Origin: Methanosarcina mazei S-6
GTDB taxonomy: Archaea; Halobacteriota; Methanosarcinia; Methanosarcinales; Methanosarcinaceae
NCBI RefSeq assembly: GCF_000970205.1
Contig: NZ_CP009512.1
Coordinates: 434,001 to 498,000 of the forward strand
DNA length: 64,000 nucleotides
Direction: 5' to 3'
A model generated the notes under the pieces. That model made no database searches. It saw nothing but the letters and a program-made list of their open reading frames with translations, and was not told where the DNA came from. Made by a program: the position numbers and the translations under genes. This document shows, one piece after another, positions 9,372 to 18,330 of this stretch; the first letter of the stretch is position 1; each line of letters starts with the position of its first letter.

Positions 9372-10586
9372 ATGCTGAAGTTGAGGCAAGCTATTGGGAT
9401 TTCTCTTGGGAGTATAAAGAGCTCAAAGCTCCGTTCAGGCCTGACAACCCTTGGTATTGTCATAGGTATTGCCGCAGTAGTTGCAAATATCTCTCTTGGG
9501 GAAAGTTTTAATGTGTTTTTTGAAGAGGAAATAAGTGCCCAGGGCTCCAATTTTATTATCATTTACAGCCAGGAGCCTAACCTTTTTTACAGCAACGAGC
9601 TTCAAATAATCGAAAAAACTCCTGGAATCAGCGGGGTCTCTCCAATAAAACAGCAGCTTGGGGAAGTGACCTATTTCTCCCAGAATAAAAATATCGACAT
9701 CGCAGGGGTGACCGGAGACTATGAGGATACTGCTAACATCGTTATGGAAAGTGGAAGTTTCATAAGCGACCAGGACACTTTTTCTGCAGCTATCGGGTCT
9801 GAAATCGCAAATGAAAAATTTGACAGGAGTATTTCTGCCCGCAGTTCAATAGATGTTACCCTGCGTCTGGAGGGTGGGCGGACTGTGACCAGAACGTTCA
9901 AGGTGAAAGGCGTTGTTGAAAGCCTGAACGCTTCGTTTACCGGAGGCGGAATAGATAGGGATGTAACCATTTTTGTACCTGTTTCAACCATCAACCAGAT
10001 GCTCGAAGAAGATGATTTTTCAGCCTTTTTTGCGATGTCTGACAGTCTCGAGGATGTGGAGGAAGTCTCGGATGAGGTGGATGAGCGACTTGCCCGAAAC
10101 TTTGGGGTCTCATCAAGGGACCTTGATGATGAAGACGCAAAACCCTACAGTATTTTTAATCAGGCGGATGTCCTTGAGCAAATAAACCAGCTTTCTGACA
10201 CCCTGAGAAATTTCCTCGTTGCAGTAGCTCTCATCTCTCTACTTGTGGGTTCGATAGGAATCATGAACATAATGCTTGTTACAGTTACAGAAAGGACCAG
10301 GGAAATAGGGATCATGAAAGCTCTGGGATTTTCAAGCACTGACATTCTTGTCCTTTTTATTGTCGAGTCTATTATTCTCAGTCTGTTTGGAGGGCTTCTG
10401 GGACTGATTGTAGGAATTGGGGGAGCTTATGCAGTCACAACCGCCCTTAACCTGCCTTTCCTTTATCCACATTATATTTTCGAGGCAGGAATTCTAGTTG
10501 CAATAATTGTCGGCGTTTCTGCCGGAGTTTACCCTGCAAACAAAGCAGCAAAACTCACTCCTGTGGATGCGCTGAGGCATGAGTAA
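9372..10586 (+). CDS. MacB/FtsX-family permease (cassette 2)
   Basis: The 404-residue permease is paralogous along its whole length to 3396-4610: N-terminal helix, about 220-residue extracellular core and three C-terminal helices with the SIGIMNIMLV block. The ATG has GGAG six to nine bases upstream. It should work with the ATPase at 5031 and the secreted protein at 6061, although the kinase gene lies between. Its own upstream TATA box suggests a separate transcript. Confidence 0.88.
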   Translation: MLKLRQAIGISLGSIKSSKLRSGLTTLGIVIGIAAVVANISLGESFNVFFEEEISAQGSNFIIIYSQEPNLFYSNELQIIEKTPGISGVSPIKQQLGEVTYFSQNKNIDIAGVTGDYEDTANIVMESGSFISDQDTFSAAIGSEIANEKFDRSISARSSIDVTLRLEGGRTVTRTFKVKGVVESLNASFTGGGIDRDVTIFVPVSTINQMLEEDDFSAFFAMSDSLEDVEEVSDEVDERLARNFGVSSRDLDDEDAKPYSIFNQADVLEQINQLSDTLRNFLVAVALISLLVGSIGIMNIMLVTVTERTREIGIMKALGFSSTDILVLFIVESIILSLFGGLLGLIVGIGGAYAVTTALNLPFLYPHYIFEAGILVAIIVGVSAGVYPANKAAKLTPVDALRHE

Positions 10587-10775
10587 AAACAACGGTCTTA
10601 AACACCAGTTCTTACGAATTTTAATTTATCCTTAAACAGAAACCGGAATACTAATTACATATGCAGGAGGATACTTATTCAAAAATACATTTTTTGTGTT
10701 TTCTTCCACAGGTTCATGAAAAGGGCAACCAAGAACCTGGATTTTTGCTTATATAATTTTGTGGAGGATTTAAGG

Positions 10776-11384
10776 GTGGAACTCGGAGAGAAGAAGACTA
10801 TTGGATCCAGGAATTTCCTTTATCCTATGCCCACTGTCCTTGTAGGTGCCGATGTTAATGGAAAGCCAAATTACCTGACAGTTGCTTTTTGTGGAATTGT
10901 TCAGGCAGGTCCCCCTATGATTGCGGTAACTCTCGGAAAAATGCATTATACAAATGAGGGTATCCGGGAAAATAAATGCTTCAGCGTGAATATTCCTTCC
11001 AGACATATGCTTGAAGTCACGGATTACTGCGGCATAGTATCCGGGAAAAAAGCCGATAAATCCGACATTTTTCGGAGTTTTTACGGAAAACTTGGGAAAG
11101 CTCCAATGATCCATGAATGTCCTGTCAATCTCGAGTGCAGGCTGGTCGATACTCTGGACTTTGGCGGTGGCAGTGAGGTTTTTATCGGTGAGATTATGGA
11201 AAGCTATGCAGAAGAGAAATATCTCTGCAACGGGATTCCTGATGTAGAAAAGATCGAACCCATCGTTTTTTCCATGTATGACAACAATTACTGGGGAATC
11301 GGCGAGCACCTCGGCAAAGCATGGCATTCTGGAAAAAAATTCAGTCAGAATATTAATGAGGACAGAAGTGAAAATAACATGTAG
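10776..11384 (+). CDS. Flavin reductase-like / flavoredoxin family protein
   Basis: The 202-residue protein is of the flavin reductase-like FMN-binding fold. Near the N-terminus it has the FLYPMPTVLVGA and GKPNYLTVAFCG segments that bind FMN in this family, and a central FSVNIPS strand. Such proteins carry FMN and reduce flavins or act as electron carriers in anaerobes. The GTG at 10776 was chosen because GGAGG lies eight bases upstream and a TATA-like stretch sits just before it. The frame is open back to an ATG at 10716, which would add 20 residues without family support. A flavodoxin-like protein gene follows. Confidence 0.75.
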   Translation: MELGEKKTIGSRNFLYPMPTVLVGADVNGKPNYLTVAFCGIVQAGPPMIAVTLGKMHYTNEGIRENKCFSVNIPSRHMLEVTDYCGIVSGKKADKSDIFRSFYGKLGKAPMIHECPVNLECRLVDTLDFGGGSEVFIGEIMESYAEEKYLCNGIPDVEKIEPIVFSMYDNNYWGIGEHLGKAWHSGKKFSQNINEDRSENNM

Positions 11385-11415
11385 AAAAAAGGCGCTCTTT
11401 GAAGAGGGCTTTTTC
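11385..11415 (+). terminator. Hairpin terminator
   Basis: AAAAAG/CTTTTT and CTCTT/AAGAG arms (11386-11415) form an interrupted hairpin directly after the flavin reductase-like gene, ending in TTTTTC. Confidence 0.5.
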
Positions 11416-11517
11416 GCAGGCGCAAACAAAGGGTTTTGATAGCAATTTTGAAAATTTCAGGCCGAATAATCAGCTTTTACCAGTTTCGATTTCTATGGGA
11501 CAGCAGGGGGTTATCTT

Positions 11518-12249
11518 ATAAAAATAACAGTATTCAGCGGGAGCCATAAGGGCAGGGAAGGAAATACTCTTATTATGGTTGAGGAGTTCCTGAAAGGAGC
11601 AGAAGAAGCCGGGGCAGAGACTGAAAATATTATTCTGGCAGAGAAAAATATCAGGCGCTGCAGGGGGAAATTTGAGTGCTGGCTTAAGACTCCGGGCAGC
11701 TGTACTATTCACGATGACATGGAAGACCTGATCTCCAGGTTCATGGGCTCGGATATTGTGGTCTTTGCATGCCCTGTATACTTTGATAATGTCCCTTCTA
11801 TAATGAAAAGCTTCGTAGAGAGGCTTTCTCCTGTACTTTTGCCTCAATTCGAGGAAGACGGGAAGGGAGAGTACAGACACGCTAAACGTTATGAAAAATA
11901 TCCGAAATTTGCCGTAATTTCGAATGCAGGGCTTCCCGGGCAGATAAATTTCGATGTAGAGAGGCTTTTCTTTCGGAGGCTTGCAAGAACTTTTCATACT
12001 GAGCTTGTCGCGGAAATCTATAGAGCAGAAGGGGAAATTTTCAGGGGCCAGAAAAATATCATGCTGAAACCTCTCATAGGAAAATACAAAAAACTGCTCA
12101 GGTCTGCCGGTAAAGAAATCGTTGAAAACCACATGCTTTCTGAAAAAATAATTGAAGACCTTGGGAAGCCAATTGTACCTTCCAGCCTGTACATAAAATT
12201 CGGAAACGAAGAGTGGGACAGGCTCATAAAAGAAAACCAGACCGAATAA
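11518..12249 (+). CDS. NAD(P)H-dependent FMN reductase / flavodoxin-like protein; ATA in place of start
   Basis: This is an FMN-binding flavodoxin-fold protein. The phosphate-binding loop FSGSHKGREGNT lies at the very N-terminus, followed by the DDM segment and FACPVYFDNVPSIMKSF, the usual second FMN-contact region. The first ATG (11575) would remove the first strand and the FMN loop. The in-frame codon where the family starts is ATA at 11518, seven bases after GGGGG (11506-11510), and the next residues are Lys-Ile-Thr-Val-Phe. Either ATA is used or the gene has lost its start. The C-terminal 80 residues are helical and Lys-rich. It may pair with the flavin reductase just upstream. Confidence 0.72.
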   Translation: MKITVFSGSHKGREGNTLIMVEEFLKGAEEAGAETENIILAEKNIRRCRGKFECWLKTPGSCTIHDDMEDLISRFMGSDIVVFACPVYFDNVPSIMKSFVERLSPVLLPQFEEDGKGEYRHAKRYEKYPKFAVISNAGLPGQINFDVERLFFRRLARTFHTELVAEIYRAEGEIFRGQKNIMLKPLIGKYKKLLRSAGKEIVENHMLSEKIIEDLGKPIVPSSLYIKFGNEEWDRLIKENQTE

Positions 12250-12359
12250 AAATGACGTCCTGTAACTTATTTTTTTCTCTGGAGCTCAGATAAGGAGTAA
12301 ATGCTTAAATAAGCTGTAAAAACTCTTATTTGGCCAGCAATACTGGTAAAAAATGAAGG

Positions 12360-12382
12360 AAAGAGTCTATAGCAGACTCTTT
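12360..12382. terminator. Perfect 9-bp hairpin between convergent genes
   Basis: AAAGAGTCT (12360-12368) pairs with AGACTCTTT (12374-12382) around a 5-nt loop. A second hairpin, ACTGG...CCAGT, overlaps the end of the minus-strand gene at 12387-12403. T-rich sequence follows on the minus-strand side, so it most likely ends the A2-like transcript. Confidence 0.55.
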
Positions 12383-12402
12383 AATCACTGGTTTAATACC
12401 AG

Positions 12403-14139
12403 TTATTGACTCTGGAGGTCTCCTTCAACCAGGTCATCCAGGCTGTGTTCCATGTAAGGTGCATTACTCCTGTTAATAAGCTCCTGGCAGACTTCAACAG
12501 GCTTTCCGTCCATTACAAGAGCTCCGTTTTCTATCAACAGAGCTCTATGAGCGACTTCTCTAACAAAGTCCATATGGTGGCTTACGAGTACAATTGTTGT
12601 GCCAAAACGCTCGTTAACCCTTTTTAATGAATTTGTTACATCCCTCAGGGTTACGGGGTCAAGGTCTCCGAAAGGCTCGTCAAGCATAAGGTATTCTGGA
12701 GAGGTTGCAAGGCTCAGGGCAATAAAAGCTCTGACGTGTTCTCCTCCGCTTATCTGGTAAGGAGTCTTGTCAAGGATTTCAAGTGGAAGGTCAAGGGCTT
12801 CGAAAACGGGTTTTGAGTAGATGTCAACATCAGTAACCGGAACTGTTGGGAAAAGTTCGTAATAAATCGTGTCGCTGAGGTTGAGTTCTCTAAGCGCTTC
12901 TGTCTTTTCCTCTTCAGGCATATCTGGCAGGCGATAAATTGTATCCAGGGTTTCATCTGAGAGTCCCAGTTCGCTGGCTTTATTTCTTGCATATTCGATT
13001 GCACCCTGTTTTTTCAGGCTCAGCCTGAAGCGGATCTGGTCTCTCACAGTTGAGTTTACGGACATTGAGAATTCCTGGTTCATAATGCTCATAATGCGCC
13101 TGAGTTCCATACGCTTCCTGCTATATCCGGTGACATCCACCCACTCACCTTTGCAGAGGTACTCGACAGTCCCACTTTTCGGTTTTACCAGACCTTCCAT
13201 CAGTTTCATTATTGTTGTTTTTCCGGCTCCTGAAGGCCCTATAAACGCCAGAATTTCTCCTTTATAAACATCCAGAGAGAAATCTTTGATGTTGAGAACT
13301 TCTCCCATCCGGATAAGAGAATAACGTTTTGATATCTCTCTTACTTTAATGCAGACTTCTTTGTTCCCGGATTCTGAAAGTTCTTCCCTTGGTTTCATAT
13401 CTTTCAGGAAGTTTTTAAGGACCCAGGCGGGTTCACCATCTGCTGCGATTTTCCCTTTCTCAAGGAAGATAAGTCTGTCTGCAAGATAAGCATGGATTTC
13501 AGGAAGGTGGGATACAACTATAATAGGGATATTCAGTTTTTCTTTCAGACTCTTTATAACGTCAAGGATTTCCTGCTTTGTATCCGGGCCTGTCATCGTT
13601 ACGGGCTCATCAAGGAGAAGGACTTTTGGTTTTGCTGCAAGCTGCCTTGCCATTACAACCCTTTGTTTTTCTCCCCCGCTCAGAAGATTTGTGGAATGAA
13701 GGGCTTTGTGTTCCAGGCCCACCAGTTTTATGTACTCCATAGCTTCGTCAAAGAGATCTTTATAATCATCTGTCTCATTGTGCGGAAGAGCTTCATGCCC
13801 TACTCTAAGGTAATTCAATTTCCTTATGATGTTTTCTATTGCAGGACCGTTCCAGAGACCGAAATTCCGCTGGAGGTGTATTGCCGTGACACTTTTCAGA
13901 AAGTGTTCGCCCTCAATCCCTGAATCCGGAGTTACAACTTTTCCATCAACTTCTATAGTCCCTTCGTTAAAGGGCTCGACTCCACGGATAATCCGTAACA
14001 GAGTAGATTTTCCACTTCCGCTTCGACCTGTAATTCCGAGGATTTCTCCGTCCTCCACCGTGAGGTCGATATGGTCTAATACTCTTATTTTTTCGGAACG
14101 TACCTCATAATCTTTTACCAGATTGGAAATCCTGATCAT
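12403..14139 (-). CDS. Twin-ATPase ABC protein, paralogue of MCR activation component A2
   Basis: The 578-residue soluble protein has two ABC ATPase domains. Domain 1 has Walker A GRSGSGKST and LSGGEKQR. Domain 2 has GPSGAGKTT and the unusual signature ISGGEHVR, then a YLMLDEP Walker B. The layout resembles component A2 (AtwA, at 51424-53037), the ATPase that drives reductive activation of methyl-coenzyme M reductase. This copy lacks the two CxxC zinc-ribbon pairs in domain 1 and carries a longer insert in domain 2. No membrane partner is nearby. The start at 14139 follows GAGGT by six bases; an ATG at 14166 is possible. Its role is unknown. Confidence 0.75.
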   Translation of the reverse strand: MIRISNLVKDYEVRSEKIRVLDHIDLTVEDGEILGITGRSGSGKSTLLRIIRGVEPFNEGTIEVDGKVVTPDSGIEGEHFLKSVTAIHLQRNFGLWNGPAIENIIRKLNYLRVGHEALPHNETDDYKDLFDEAMEYIKLVGLEHKALHSTNLLSGGEKQRVVMARQLAAKPKVLLLDEPVTMTGPDTKQEILDVIKSLKEKLNIPIIVVSHLPEIHAYLADRLIFLEKGKIAADGEPAWVLKNFLKDMKPREELSESGNKEVCIKVREISKRYSLIRMGEVLNIKDFSLDVYKGEILAFIGPSGAGKTTIMKLMEGLVKPKSGTVEYLCKGEWVDVTGYSRKRMELRRIMSIMNQEFSMSVNSTVRDQIRFRLSLKKQGAIEYARNKASELGLSDETLDTIYRLPDMPEEEKTEALRELNLSDTIYYELFPTVPVTDVDIYSKPVFEALDLPLEILDKTPYQISGGEHVRAFIALSLATSPEYLMLDEPFGDLDPVTLRDVTNSLKRVNERFGTTIVLVSHHMDFVREVAHRALLIENGALVMDGKPVEVCQELINRSNAPYMEHSLDDLVEGDLQSQ

Positions 14140-14634
14140 AATCATACCTCTTAGTGCTGACTGCATTTTTGGGCCCGATACTGAGATTTTCAGGTCTATT
14201 ACAAGAAGTTACTCGTTCTTGCCTGAATCCTGGGCCATGTAACACTAATTAATATCTTTTATTGTTTAATATGTTACTAGATTAAATTTAAGTGATATTT
14301 CTGAATGTGTGTATTACAACAGGTTACTGATGGTCTACCTGTGAACTATTAATATTATATGCTCTGAGAAGTTAAGTATTCAAGAATATTTCTAAGTATA
14401 AAAGGTTTCAGAAATAAAAAGTTTAGGTAAAAGTCTTACAGGAAACTCAAAGCAAAAATCTGAAAAGGAACCATAAGTCTAAAATTTGAAGTCAAACAGC
14501 AAATCTCTGAAAAGAAATAAGTAAGTTCCGAAACTTTCAGAACCACAAAAATATTAATGTTTAAAATCGGTCAAGCGCAACAAATCTTTTTGATGCAATA
14601 AGCAGGTAGCACACCTTGAGCCCTTAACAGGCAC
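14140..14634. other. Intergenic spacer, no gene seen
   Basis: About 495 bp of AT-rich sequence. It must hold the promoter of the A2-like gene (TATA-like sequence around 14255-14285 on the minus strand) and the 3' end of the lipid synthase transcript. No repeat or frame of note. Confidence 0.4.
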
Positions 14635-15378
14635 TTATCTTTTTATGGCTGATACAATCTCAGCCACCTTTGCAGTAACGTCTTTTACTTCTTCAACAAC
14701 TGTGCCGGTGACGATCATATCCGCACCTGCAGAGGTACAGATCTTTGCTGTTTCCGCGTTTCTTATCCCGCCGCCAACAATAAGTTTGTTTTCTCCAAGT
14801 ACCTGCTTGACAGCCCCTATCATTTCAGGGTTGACTGGAGAATCAGCCCCGGATCCTGCTTCCAGATAGGTATAATGCATGCCAAGATATTTGCCTGCAA
14901 GAGCATAGACTGCGGCAATTTCAGGCTTCTTTCTTGGAATCAGTTTGGCGTCCCCCACCCAGCCAACAGTGCCTCCTGGTTCAACTATAAGGTATGCCAT
15001 GGAGATTGGCTCGATCTGGCTTCTGTATACAAGCGGAGCTCCAAGAACCTGGTTTGTAATTACATATCCCAGATCCCTTGAGTTCAAAAGGCTCATAAAA
15101 AACACCGCATCTGCGTACTTACTGAGCCCGGCTGAGCTTCCCGGGAAAAGGATTGTGGGGACGTGTATATTCTCTTTGATTTTTATTACAGTCTCATCTA
15201 ACAGGGTTCCCGACGCTCCGGTTGAGCCCCCTATCATGATGGCATCAGTGCCCCCTTCAACTGCTGCAAGAGCAATTTCGGCGGCTCTATCAGGCGTCTG
15301 GGACGCCGGATCGATAAGGGTAAGATGAACTTTTCCGTCCTTTTCAATAATCTTCTGGAGGTGTGCTTCCACCTGCAA
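14635..15378 (-). CDS. Geranylgeranylglyceryl phosphate synthase
   Basis: The 247-residue TIM-barrel prenyltransferase joins geranylgeranyl diphosphate to sn-glycerol-1-phosphate, the first committed step of archaeal ether lipids. Family marks are HLTLIDPA near the N-terminus, AIMIGGSTGASG, the YLEAGSGA segment, and the GGGIRN and ADMIVTGT phosphate-binding loops at the C-terminus. The TTG at 15378 is taken as the start; GTG at 15372 is a close alternative. The gene begins six bases after the stop codon of L40e, whose last codons contain its GGGAG site, so the two are co-transcribed. Confidence 0.93.
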   Translation of the reverse strand: MQVEAHLQKIIEKDGKVHLTLIDPASQTPDRAAEIALAAVEGGTDAIMIGGSTGASGTLLDETVIKIKENIHVPTILFPGSSAGLSKYADAVFFMSLLNSRDLGYVITNQVLGAPLVYRSQIEPISMAYLIVEPGGTVGWVGDAKLIPRKKPEIAAVYALAGKYLGMHYTYLEAGSGADSPVNPEMIGAVKQVLGENKLIVGGGIRNAETAKICTSAGADMIVTGTVVEEVKDVTAKVAEIVSAIKR

Positions 15379-15384
15379 AAAAGA

Positions 15385-15534
15385 TCATGCTCCCTTGGAT
15401 TCCTTGGATTTTACGCGAAGAGCGCTGGAACCGCACTTTCTGCAGCGGGTTGCCCTTGTAGCGTTTCTGGCATTACACTTCATGCAGATTTTCTTGTTTA
15501 ACAATCTTTCTTCTGCTTCTGGAAAACGACCCAT
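15385..15534 (-). CDS. rpl40e: Ribosomal protein L40e
   Basis: A 49-residue zinc-finger protein of the large ribosomal subunit. It begins [12 protein letters not shown] and has two CxxC pairs (Cys17/Cys20 and Cys31/Cys34) in a basic context, followed by a Lys/Ser tail, exactly as archaeal L40e. The ATG at 15534 has AGGTGA five bases upstream. It is the first gene of a two-gene operon with geranylgeranylglyceryl phosphate synthase. Confidence 0.93.
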   Translation of the reverse strand: MGRFPEAEERLLNKKICMKCNARNATRATRCRKCGSSALRVKSKESKGA

Positions 15535-16057
15535 TTTTGTCACCTGCTATTATTTTTTATTATCAATACGGTATATAGCCCGCTTAATGGATGTTAAGAC
15601 ATATAATGTTTTTCATCAAAAATTTCCGCGGCTTACTGGGTTTGAACTCTTTTTCTCTTCTATCACATACCCTGCCCTTTTCTTCATACTCAAAGGTTAT
15701 TTATTGGTTATGCTGTTTATCCCGTATCCTGCAGGCTGGAGTTAGAGACTGCAGAATATTGCAGAATATTAATGACATCTGTTTAATAGTAATAATATCA
15801 ATGCTGGCATTTCTGGCGGTAAATGTATTTTTACACTGCCATTAACAGGCTGATATTGATAGCCTGTGAAGTTTATGACTGAATTTATGTAATTCCAGGA
15901 TTGTCAGGCCAAAGGTAATCTAGTCTGAAAGACAATTTTGACTCAAAAACAATCAGGCAGAAAATATCGAACTCAGACTATTCAAAAACCAGGATTAATT
16001 TAAAATTTAATGTAGACCCGGGATAACTTAATTCTCGATTCCAGTGTGGTGATTGAT
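15535..16057. other. Divergent spacer between L40e and purB
   Basis: About 520 bp of AT-rich sequence holding the promoters of the L40e operon (leftward) and purB (rightward). Short frames inside have neither ribosome sites nor family features. No RNA gene recognised. Confidence 0.4.
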
Positions 16058-17404
16058 ATGGCTATTCATCCTATAGAATACCGGTACGGTACAGCAGAAA
16101 TGAAATATGTGTGGAGTCAGGAAAACAGACTTGCTAAGATCTTGCAGACCGAGGCAGCTCTTGCCCGGGCAGAAGCGGATATGGGGCTTATTCCCGCAGA
16201 AGCGGCTGAAATTATATTCGAAAGCATTGCCTCTGTAAAAGCCGAGAGAGTCGATGAAATAGAATCCGAGATCCACCATGACATGATGGCTGTCGTTGTT
16301 GCAATTTCAGAGATGTGCAGGGATGACGCAGGAAAATGGGTTCACTTCGGAGCCACTTCAAACGATATTCTTGATACCGCAACAGCTCTCCAGATTAAAG
16401 ACGCAATTGATATTCTGGAAGACAAACTCAAAACCCTTCTAAAAGTTCTGGTAAACCAGGCTGAAGCCCACAAAAATACTGTCTGCTGCGGAAGGACTCA
16501 CGGGCAGATAGGTGTTCCAACCACTTACGGTCTTCGTTTTGCAATCTGGGCTTCTGAAATCTCAAGGCATCTTGACCGCCTGTACGAACTGACTCCAAGA
16601 GCTACTGTGGGGCAGATGACCGGCGCTGTAGGCACTCAGGCAGCTTTTGGAAAATCGGGAATCCTTATTCAGAAACTTACAATGCAACACCTCGGAATCG
16701 GGGCTGTTGATGTCTCAAACCAGATTATCCAGAGGGACAGACATGCCGAGTTTGTTATGTGGATGGCAAATGTAGTTACAACACTGGACAAGATCGGGAT
16801 CGAAATCAGGACTCTTCAACGCAGTGAGATCGCCGAGATAGAGGAAAGTTTCGGGAAAAAGCAGGTAGGTTCATCCACCATGCCTCACAAGCGTAATCCT
16901 ATCAAGTCCGAACAGATCTGCGGGCTCGCCCGAATAGTAAGGGCAATGGTTGAGCCTGAACTCCTTAACAACACACTATGGGACGAGAGGGACCTCACGA
17001 ATTCTTCAAGTGAACGGATTGTCTTCCCTGAAGCCTGTATACTTACCGATCATATCATTAAACTCGGGATCAGCGTTCTTGAAAACCTCAGGTTCTATCC
17101 TGAAAATATCCGCAGGAACCTTGATTCCTTAAATGGTCTGAATATGGGCGAGGCTGTTATGATAGAACTTGCAAAAAGAGGTGTCGGCAGGCAGGAAGCC
17201 CACGAACTTGTCCGGACTGCAGCTATGAGAGCTCATGATACAGGGCAGCATTTCAAACAGGTTCTTCTGGATACTCCTTCCGTTTCAAAATATCTGAGTG
17301 CAGGAGATATTGAGAACCTTGTAAACCCTGACAAATATATAGGGACAGCAGTGGAACAGGTAGAAGGGCTCGTTATAAAGCTTCGAGAAGCCTATTCACT
17401 CTGA
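16058..17404 (+). CDS. purB: Adenylosuccinate lyase
   Basis: The 448-residue fumarase/aspartase-superfamily enzyme catalyses two steps of purine synthesis: SAICAR to AICAR, and adenylosuccinate to AMP. The signature loop GSSTMPHKRNP lies around residue 275. The substrate-binding HFGATSNDI and GRTHGQ segments precede it. The ATG at 16058 is preferred (family N-terminus MAIHPIEYRYG, GGTGAT site five bases upstream) over GTG at 16046. It stands alone. Confidence 0.94.
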   Translation: MAIHPIEYRYGTAEMKYVWSQENRLAKILQTEAALARAEADMGLIPAEAAEIIFESIASVKAERVDEIESEIHHDMMAVVVAISEMCRDDAGKWVHFGATSNDILDTATALQIKDAIDILEDKLKTLLKVLVNQAEAHKNTVCCGRTHGQIGVPTTYGLRFAIWASEISRHLDRLYELTPRATVGQMTGAVGTQAAFGKSGILIQKLTMQHLGIGAVDVSNQIIQRDRHAEFVMWMANVVTTLDKIGIEIRTLQRSEIAEIEESFGKKQVGSSTMPHKRNPIKSEQICGLARIVRAMVEPELLNNTLWDERDLTNSSSERIVFPEACILTDHIIKLGISVLENLRFYPENIRRNLDSLNGLNMGEAVMIELAKRGVGRQEAHELVRTAAMRAHDTGQHFKQVLLDTPSVSKYLSAGDIENLVNPDKYIGTAVEQVEGLVIKLREAYSL

Positions 17405-17544
17405 AACTCTTTTCCTTTTTTATTAAATTTCATAAATACAAAAAAAGTAATTTCTTTCGTGATCCTAAAATATTATCGATCGTTCTGTTTTTATCGACAG
17501 GCTTAAATATAAATATTTATATCTAATGAATCCCTTCTGTATAT

Positions 17545-17680
17545 GAAAGCTTTAACCTGAATATAATTCAATTGGGTGATGAGGCATCTAATTAACGGGT
17601 GATGCGTAACTAAATTCTACAGGGCTAGATGTTGTAGATAATTTGTGGTGTGAAAGTGGATAAGATGCCTCATTAACTCC
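17545..17680 (+). ncRNA. Candidate structured RNA, copy 1
   Basis: A 13-nt box (TTAAATATAAATATTTAT region, 17503-17520) lies about 30 bases before a conserved GCTTTAACC (17549-17557). The core follows: ATGAGGCATCT (17579-17589) pairs perfectly with AGATGCCTCAT (17663-17673). Inside is a small hairpin TCTAC/GTAGA (17616-17620 with 17634-17638) whose loop carries GGGCTAGATG. A conserved single strand TGGTGTGAAAGTGGAT precedes the closing arm. A second copy lies about 650 bp downstream. No frame is conserved. Ends are estimates from the TATA spacing and the stem. Confidence 0.6.
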
Positions 17681-18193
17681 TATGTACAGGTTATTTATAA
17701 AATTTATGCTAATTTTATTCCCTGTTTTCCCAGAATAATTCTTTCTCCCACTATCTCTTTTTCTTATCTTTCTATTCTTTTTTATTGAGTTTTTGTTTAT
17801 TTAACACTAATCATCTACAGACCAGTCGAAAATGAAGATCATATTAAGCTTTTTACGGAAAAGATGAATGGAGTATTCCGGATGAACGGATACTTTCTTA
17901 TCTGGCTTCCCATTTTAGGACTTCTATTTTTCCCATGCAATGTCTGGACCAGACTGTTATCTACATCTCCGAGAAATAATACTTCTATGAGCTCTCCATG
18001 CCCTGACCCGGAAGTTTTCTGAGAAAAGGAAGACAATACATCATAAGGGTATTTAATCTTTTGAGTTTTGCAGGCATTCATGCCTGGATCTATATGAAAT
18101 TACTTTATTTGTCGAAAGAAATAGATGATCTCATTTTTTTATTTTATGATTATAAAATAAAAGTTTATATATGATGATTCTCTATCCCACTTA
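17681..18193. other. Spacer between the two RNA copies
   Basis: It contains an 80-codon minus-strand frame (17839-18081) with no ribosome site and no recognised family, perhaps a gene remnant, and a T-rich stretch around 17740-17800. The promoter of RNA copy 2 (gtttatatatg, 18163-18173) lies at the right end. Confidence 0.4.
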
Positions 18194-18330
18194 GCGTGCT
18201 TTAACCAGAATTCATCCACATGGGTGATTGAGGCATCTAACAAAACAGACTTTATTTAATCAGAAATCTATTATGGGCTAGATGGTAGATTCTTTTTGGT
18301 GTGAAAGTGGATTAGATGCCTCAATAATTT
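18194..18330 (+). ncRNA. Candidate structured RNA, copy 2
   Basis: Same layout as copy 1: TATA-like gtttatatatg (18163-18173), GCTTTAACC (18198-18206), TGGGTGAT, then TTGAGGCATCTAA (18228-18240) pairing perfectly with TTAGATGCCTCAA (18312-18324). The inner hairpin is AATCTA/TAGATT (18265-18270 with 18285-18291 region), again presenting GGGCTAGATG, followed by TGGTGTGAAAGTGGAT. Between the copies one stem pair changes from A-T to T-A, so pairing is kept while sequence changes. Confidence 0.6.

Noticed and set aside
17575-17582. Box C-like GTGATGA suggesting a C/D RNA in copy 1
   Set aside because: Copy 2 has GTGATTGA and neither copy has a D box at the right place; the outer stem explains the conservation better.
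17839-18081. 80-codon minus-strand frame between the RNA copies
   Set aside because: No ribosome site and no family; at most a remnant.
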